This document shows, one piece after another, positions 60,379 to 64,000 of a stretch of 64,000 nucleotides of DNA. The stretch spans positions 806,001 through 870,000 of the forward strand of contig NZ_BQKE01000001.1 in NCBI RefSeq assembly GCF_036244895.1, given 5' to 3'. The notes under the pieces were generated by a model. The model saw only the letters and a list, made by a program, of their open reading frames with translations. It had not been told where the DNA came from and did not search any database. Each line of letters opens with the position of its first letter. Position 1 is the stretch's first letter. The DNA is from Persicobacter diffluens (GTDB lineage: Bacteria; Bacteroidota; Bacteroidia; Cytophagales; Cyclobacteriaceae). Position numbers and translations under genes: made by a program.

Positions 60379-61080
60379 CTATTTTCCGTTGACGTAAGCC
60401 AAAAATTCTTTTTTACGGGCTTCCTCTTTGAATTTACCGCTGTAATGTGCCGTAATGGTGCTGGAGGAAGTATCCTTTACTCCGCGGCTGGAAACGCAAA
60501 GGTGAGTGGCGTCAATGATTACGGCCACATCTTCCGTTTGTAGCATTTTCTTTAGCTCAGTCGCAATCTGCATGTTCAGTCGCTCTTGTACCTGTGGGCG
60601 CTTGGCATAGTACTGAACTATTCTGTTCAATTTGGAGAGCCCGACTACCTTCCCGTTTGGAATATAGGCCACATGGGCTTTGCCGATAATCGGTACAAAG
60701 TGATGTTCGCAGTTAGAGTATAGTTCAATGTTTTTCTCTACCAACATTTCCTGATACGCATATTTATTGTCAAACAGCTTGACATCAGGTTTATTGGCAG
60801 GGTTTAAGCCACTAAATATTTCCTTCACATACATCTTGGCTACGCGGTGAGGTGTTCCGCTGAGGCTGTCATCTTCAAGGTCCAAACCCAGAATATGCAT
60901 GATTTCCCTAAAATGTGCTGAGATTTGCTCAATTTTAGCGTTATCATCAAGCTCAAAAGCATCGGGGCGAAGAGGGGTGTCTACGGATCCCGGAATATGC
61001 TCGTCACCCATCGTTTCGATGGTTTCCCAGTCAAGCTTTTCCTTATGCGGGATATTCGACAAAGTTCCGTTCTGTTTCAT
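60379..61080 (-). CDS. folE: GTP cyclohydrolase I
   Basis: FolE opens the GTP ring to dihydroneopterin triphosphate, the start of folate and of queuosine-type deazapurine synthesis. The 233-residue protein has Zn ligands Cys124 (SNCEHHFVPI, with His126/His127 beside it) and Cys195 (THLCVSSRGV). SGTPHRVAKMYVKEIFSGL and VVGLSKLNRIVQYYAKRPQV complete the active-site signatures. Its ATG lies inside the end of the upstream queD (38-base overlap), so the two are co-translated. In this pairing the product can go straight to the next enzyme. Confidence 0.96.
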   Translation of the reverse strand: MKQNGTLSNIPHKEKLDWETIETMGDEHIPGSVDTPLRPDAFELDDNAKIEQISAHFREIMHILGLDLEDDSLSGTPHRVAKMYVKEIFSGLNPANKPDVKLFDNKYAYQEMLVEKNIELYSNCEHHFVPIIGKAHVAYIPNGKVVGLSKLNRIVQYYAKRPQVQERLNMQIATELKKMLQTEDVAVIIDATHLCVSSRGVKDTSSSTITAHYSGKFKEEARKKEFLAYVNGK

Positions 61081-61450
61081 ACAATGTGATTTTGAGGTCT
61101 TGATCGGGTGAAATATGTGGTTTTAGATCATCATATATCACTCGGGCAATATTTTCAGCGGTTGGATTTAAATTTCTAAATGCTTCGGTGTCCAGATTCA
61201 AATTTTTATGATCGTACTTATCGAGCACCAACTCTTTGATCATCCGACTGAGTACTTTCATATCAAAAACATAGCCAGTTTTAGGATCTACATCGCCGGT
61301 TATTTTAACGATAAGTTCATAATTATGACCATGATAATTCGGGTTATTACACTTTCCGAAGAGCATTTTATTTTCTTCATCACTTAACTTCGGATTATGC
61401 AACCGATGCGCAGCATTGAAATGTTCTTTTCGATAAACCGCTGTTTTCAT
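61043..61450 (-). CDS. queD: 6-carboxytetrahydropterin synthase / PTPS-family enzyme
   Basis: The 135-residue enzyme belongs to the PTPS/QueD family, which acts on dihydroneopterin triphosphate. Zn ligands are His15 (NAAHRLH), His40 and His42 (NYHGHNY), and the catalytic Cys34 lies in GKCNNPNYHGH, the QueD-type spacing. VFDMKVLSRMIKELV and KYDHKNLNLD are also family motifs. It is cotranscribed with folE, matching a queuosine or pterin pathway. QueC, QueE and QueF are not in the window, so QueD versus a pterin role (PTPS) is an inference. Confidence 0.87.
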   Translation of the reverse strand: MKTAVYRKEHFNAAHRLHNPKLSDEENKMLFGKCNNPNYHGHNYELIVKITGDVDPKTGYVFDMKVLSRMIKELVLDKYDHKNLNLDTEAFRNLNPTAENIARVIYDDLKPHISPDQDLKITLYETERNFVEYPA

Positions 61451-61502
61451 AAATTTTTGATCTAATAGATTGATTGTTGATTGAGATGGTTGCCCGAACC
61501 CC

Positions 61503-61510
61503 CAAAATTA
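61503..61510 (-). promoter_or_regulatory. Possible promoter element TAATTTTG
   Basis: The minus strand reads TAATTTTGGGGG, matching TAnnTTTG, 53 bases before the queD ATG. No -33 element at standard spacing is seen, so this is weak. Confidence 0.35.
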
Positions 61511-61637
61511 ATAATAAAATTTTCAATTTGCACCTGAGCAGGCTACAAAGGCCTCTTTGGCTTATAAAACTTTAAGATATTGCCATTGAAGCCTTTGATA
61601 ATTGAAACTATTTAATTTCTCCTAACGCTTTTAGGGT

Positions 61638-63164
61638 ATGACTCAGACTATGAATACGAAATTTTCAGATGTGTTGGTTGTCGGGAGCGGGATGGGGAGC
61701 TTAACGGCGGCTTGTCTTCTGGCACAAAAAGGCTTAAAAGTCACCATACTTGAACAAAACTGGATTCCCGGCGGCTGCACGACTTCTTATTGGAGAAAGG
61801 GCTTTGTCTTTGAAGCTGGGGCGACTACCCTGGTGGGTTTAGATGAAGGAATGCCCTTAAAGGTCTTTTTGGATACCATTGGTCTTCGGATAAATGCCCG
61901 GAAGCTTGAACTCCCGATGCGCGTTAAACTTAAAAAAGGGGGTTGGGTTAGCCGGTATGAGGATATTGAAAAATGGATACAGGAGGCAGAGCGGGTTTTT
62001 GGAGCTTCCGGTCAAAGAGGCTTTTGGGAGCGGTGTTATGCGTTAAGTCAGTTTGTTTGGCAGCAATCTTCCCGACAGCTTACTTTTCCTCCGGAAAAAT
62101 GGCAGGATCTTTCCCGGATTGTTCGTCAAATGGATTATTCAAAAATAGGCTTTGGTCGGTTTGTTTTTAGTACAGTTCAGGATCTTTTGGTTGAATTTGG
62201 GTTGGCATCGAACCAGGCTTTCTGCGAATTTGTAGATGAGCAATTGATGATTACCGCCCAAAACACCCGGGAGCAGGTGAATGCACTTTTTGGGGCGGCA
62301 GCGCTTTGTTATACGAATTACAGTAATTTTTATTTAGATGGCGGAATGAAAAGTTTAGTCGATCCGCTGGTGGCTTATTTGAAAAGTAAGGGTGGGGATT
62401 TGTTGTTGAGGAAAGAGGTGCGGAAAATCCGATCCATCAGCGATGGCTATGAAGTACTTACTTCAAAGGAAAAATTTCACTCCAGATTTATAGTGGGGGG
62501 GATTCCGGTGAATAATTTGGCAGATATTAGTGAGGGCTTGCTTTCGGAAAAACTTTCCTCTCGTTTGTTTTCTCCTGAGGCATTGAATAGTGCTTTTCAG
62601 ATGGGGATTGGGTTTAAGACGGATCAGAAATTTAAGGCTTTGCATTTTCAAATTCATTTGAAGGAAAAATTGAGTGGCTTAAGTGCGCAATCTATTTTTG
62701 TGAGTTTGAGTCATGAGCAGGATGCTTTACGATCTGATACATCCGGCTGTCGGGTGGCTTCCGTTTCTACACATTTGGCAAAACCTCACCACAATTTCAC
62801 CCTGGAAAAGACGCAAATTGAGGAGGAAATTGTAGCTCTATTAGAAAAGGAGGGTATTTTTTCTAAAGAGAATATAATCTATCAGCATAGTGCTACTCAG
62901 AAAGCCTGGCAAAAATGGACTTGTAGAAAGTGGGGCTTTGTTGGTGGATATCCTCAGTTGAAATCTGTTAAGCCCTGGGCAATGAATGCTGCTAGATGGG
63001 ATAAGAAAGGGGCTTATTTAGTAGGAGATACCGTTTATCCAGGGCAGGGGATTCCCGGGGTTACCCTTAGTGGGATGATTGCTGCGGAAAAATTATGGAA
63101 TGATTGGAAAGGGGAAGTTGAAATAGATGGAATAAAATTGGGGGTAAGTGATGTTTTTCGGTAG
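61638..63164 (+). CDS. CrtI-like FAD-dependent oxidoreductase
   Basis: The 508-residue flavoprotein belongs to the phytoene-desaturase/CrtI-like group, which includes carotenoid desaturases and isomerases. The dinucleotide-binding motif VVGSGMGSLTAACLLAQKG is followed by VTILEQNWIPGGCTTSYWRK and EAGATTLVGLDEG. A second FAD contact near the C-terminus is YLVGDTVYPGQGIPGVTLSG, with AAEKLWND. The middle (YLDGGMKSLVDPLVAYLKSK) contains the substrate-cap region. No other carotenoid gene is near, so the substrate is open. A gap of about 110 bases separates it from cysH. Confidence 0.85.
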   Translation: MTQTMNTKFSDVLVVGSGMGSLTAACLLAQKGLKVTILEQNWIPGGCTTSYWRKGFVFEAGATTLVGLDEGMPLKVFLDTIGLRINARKLELPMRVKLKKGGWVSRYEDIEKWIQEAERVFGASGQRGFWERCYALSQFVWQQSSRQLTFPPEKWQDLSRIVRQMDYSKIGFGRFVFSTVQDLLVEFGLASNQAFCEFVDEQLMITAQNTREQVNALFGAAALCYTNYSNFYLDGGMKSLVDPLVAYLKSKGGDLLLRKEVRKIRSISDGYEVLTSKEKFHSRFIVGGIPVNNLADISEGLLSEKLSSRLFSPEALNSAFQMGIGFKTDQKFKALHFQIHLKEKLSGLSAQSIFVSLSHEQDALRSDTSGCRVASVSTHLAKPHHNFTLEKTQIEEEIVALLEKEGIFSKENIIYQHSATQKAWQKWTCRKWGFVGGYPQLKSVKPWAMNAARWDKKGAYLVGDTVYPGQGIPGVTLSGMIAAEKLWNDWKGEVEIDGIKLGVSDVFR

Positions 63165-63242
63165 TTTATTCTGTTAATCCGTTTTTAACTTTTGCTTGCT
63201 TTATTGTTTTTGCCCCGACGTTCATTCCCTTTGAATAATTAC

Positions 63243-63250
63243 TATATTTG
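63243..63250 (+). promoter_or_regulatory. cysH promoter -7 element TATATTTG
   Basis: TATATTTGCC matches TAnnTTTG 27 bases before the cysH start. The best -33 candidate (TTCA at 63221-63224) has the right spacing but is not TTG. Confidence 0.55.
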
Positions 63251-63276
63251 CCAGTCAATACTAAAAAAACAACACA

Positions 63277-63933
63277 TTGGATTTCGAAGGAATTAAAACA
63301 AAATTGATGCAGTATAAAGAGGAAGGGAAAGGAGTTTTTACTTCATCCTCTTTCCAAACGCATAGTATTGTGTTGCTGCACATTTTAAGCCGAATCGACA
63401 AATCCATTCCGGTATATTTTATTAATACCGGTTTTCACTTTCCTGAAACTTTGATGTTTCGGGATGAAATTTCGGAGAGATTTGGTTTAAACTTGGTAGA
63501 CCTGAAGACGCCCGTTTCGATGAGCCGTCAACTAGATCAGGATGGTCGTTTTTTTTACGCTTCAGATCCGGATTATTGTTGCTTTTTGAATAAGACAGCT
63601 CCTATGCAGAATGTTTTACGGGAATATGATGTCTGGATCAATGGGGTGCGCGGAGATCAAAGCGCAGTACGGAAGGCGATGAAAGTAGAGCAGCCAGCTC
63701 CGCACGATTCCATTCGTTTTCACCCCATGCTGGACTGGAATGCAAAAATGATCTGGCAGTATCGCAAAGAATTTGATTTGCCGGAGCATCCGCTGGATTC
63801 AAAAGGCTATATGAGTATTGGTTGTGCTCCCTGTACCCGTAAATTGGATCCCGATATGCAAGAACGCGAAGCCAGATGGTACGGGATGAATAAAGTAGAG
63901 TGTGGTTTGCACACGGATCTTGTTAAAAAGTAA
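63277..63933 (+). CDS. cysH: Phosphoadenylyl-/adenylyl-sulfate reductase (iron-sulfur type)
   Basis: CysH reduces activated sulfate (APS or PAPS) to sulfite in assimilation. The 218-residue protein has the nucleotide-sulfate core (TSSSFQTHSIVLLHILSRID) and the four cluster cysteines of the 4Fe-4S type: Cys101, Cys102 and the Cys183/Cys186 pair in IGCAPCTR. The redox Cys209 is in ECGLH near the C-terminus. The cluster ligands favour APS over PAPS as the substrate. The start is a TTG at 63277; an ATG at 63307 would drop ten residues, so the TTG is the better start. It precedes a galE-like gene with a short gap. Confidence 0.92.
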   Translation: MDFEGIKTKLMQYKEEGKGVFTSSSFQTHSIVLLHILSRIDKSIPVYFINTGFHFPETLMFRDEISERFGLNLVDLKTPVSMSRQLDQDGRFFYASDPDYCCFLNKTAPMQNVLREYDVWINGVRGDQSAVRKAMKVEQPAPHDSIRFHPMLDWNAKMIWQYRKEFDLPEHPLDSKGYMSIGCAPCTRKLDPDMQEREARWYGMNKVECGLHTDLVKK

Positions 63934-63957
63934 TTTTAGAAATAAGCATTTTTTTAT

Positions 63958-64000
63958 ATGAAAATATTGGTAACTGGTGGGGCGGGGTATATCGGTACGG
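63958..64000 (+). CDS. GalE-like NAD-dependent epimerase, 5' end only
   Basis: Only 14 codons are in the window (MKILVTGGAGYIGT). The motif TGGAGYIG is the NAD-binding start of extended short-chain epimerases, most often UDP-glucose 4-epimerase (galE). The gene runs off the window edge, so the exact type cannot be fixed. It starts 24 bases after the cysH stop. Confidence 0.75.
   Translation, partial: MKILVTGGAGYIGT

Overview
The window comes from a Bacteroidota chromosome, probably a member of the Cytophagales; I cannot name the genus. The evidence is the gene families present (PorT, DUF5606, DUF2851, a LolA gene beside ftsK, a CusA-TolC fusion), the frequent TAnnTTTG promoter element upstream of genes, and the scarcity of strong Shine-Dalgarno sequences. 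It is mostly housekeeping chromosome: no phage, plasmid, CRISPR array, intact insertion sequence or obvious defence island is visible.

Layout. 0.5-9 kb, minus strand: a hybrid histidine kinase, a short-chain dehydrogenase, a STAS protein with purA, a small membrane protein and a RelA/SpoT enzyme. 9.2-15.4 kb, plus strand: a heavy-metal efflux operon with a small Cys/His-rich exported protein, a CusA-type pump fused to a TolC-like domain, and a CusB-type lipoprotein. 15.6-24.8 kb, minus strand: DUF2851, pyrF, lolA, ftsK, pyrD, DUF5606 and engB. 25.2-30.2 kb, plus strand: an OmpA/PD40 lattice-type protein, menG/ubiE overlapping porT, and a His-rich barrel protein. 30.5-36 kb: the rod-shape operon mreB-mreC-mreD-mrdA-rodA, followed by a 1056-residue secreted protein made of eleven repeats. 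39.6-41.3 kb, minus strand: hsp20 and a TIGR01212 radical-SAM gene. 41.5-48.2 kb, plus strand: a CBM9-like protein, a glycosidase-like lipoprotein, an outer-membrane barrel, an acyl-CoA ligase and a HEAT-cyclophilin lipoprotein. 48.2-51.9 kb, minus strand: SRPBCC, a HEAT-like protein, a secreted protein, threonine aldolase and YjjG. 52.7-56.4 kb: a YjbR protein, a lipoprotein and a dipeptidyl-peptidase-IV-like S9 peptidase. 56.6-59.8 kb: rpsA, then ten tRNA genes ordered (Val-Thr-Cys)x3-Val. 60-64 kb: a structured RNA candidate, folE/queD, a CrtI-like oxidoreductase, cysH and the start of a galE-like gene.

The most unusual feature is a family of dispersed intergenic elements of about 222 bp. 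I find eleven copies in several states of decay. They have terminal inverted repeats (CCCGAATTATTCA and its complement), an internal palindrome and a strongly conserved right half. One copy (18216-18439) sits inside an older copy, and the junctions fit a TTAA target duplication, so this looks like a MITE-like mobile element with no transposase in the window. Other points of interest are the tandem tRNA array, a structured RNA candidate at about 60.18-60.31 kb, leader hairpins before rpsA and engB, and a palindromic operator candidate before hsp20.

Several starts were moved from the longest possible reading frame to an internal ATG, because the extension began with TTG or GTG, overlapped a promoter, or hid a signal peptide.
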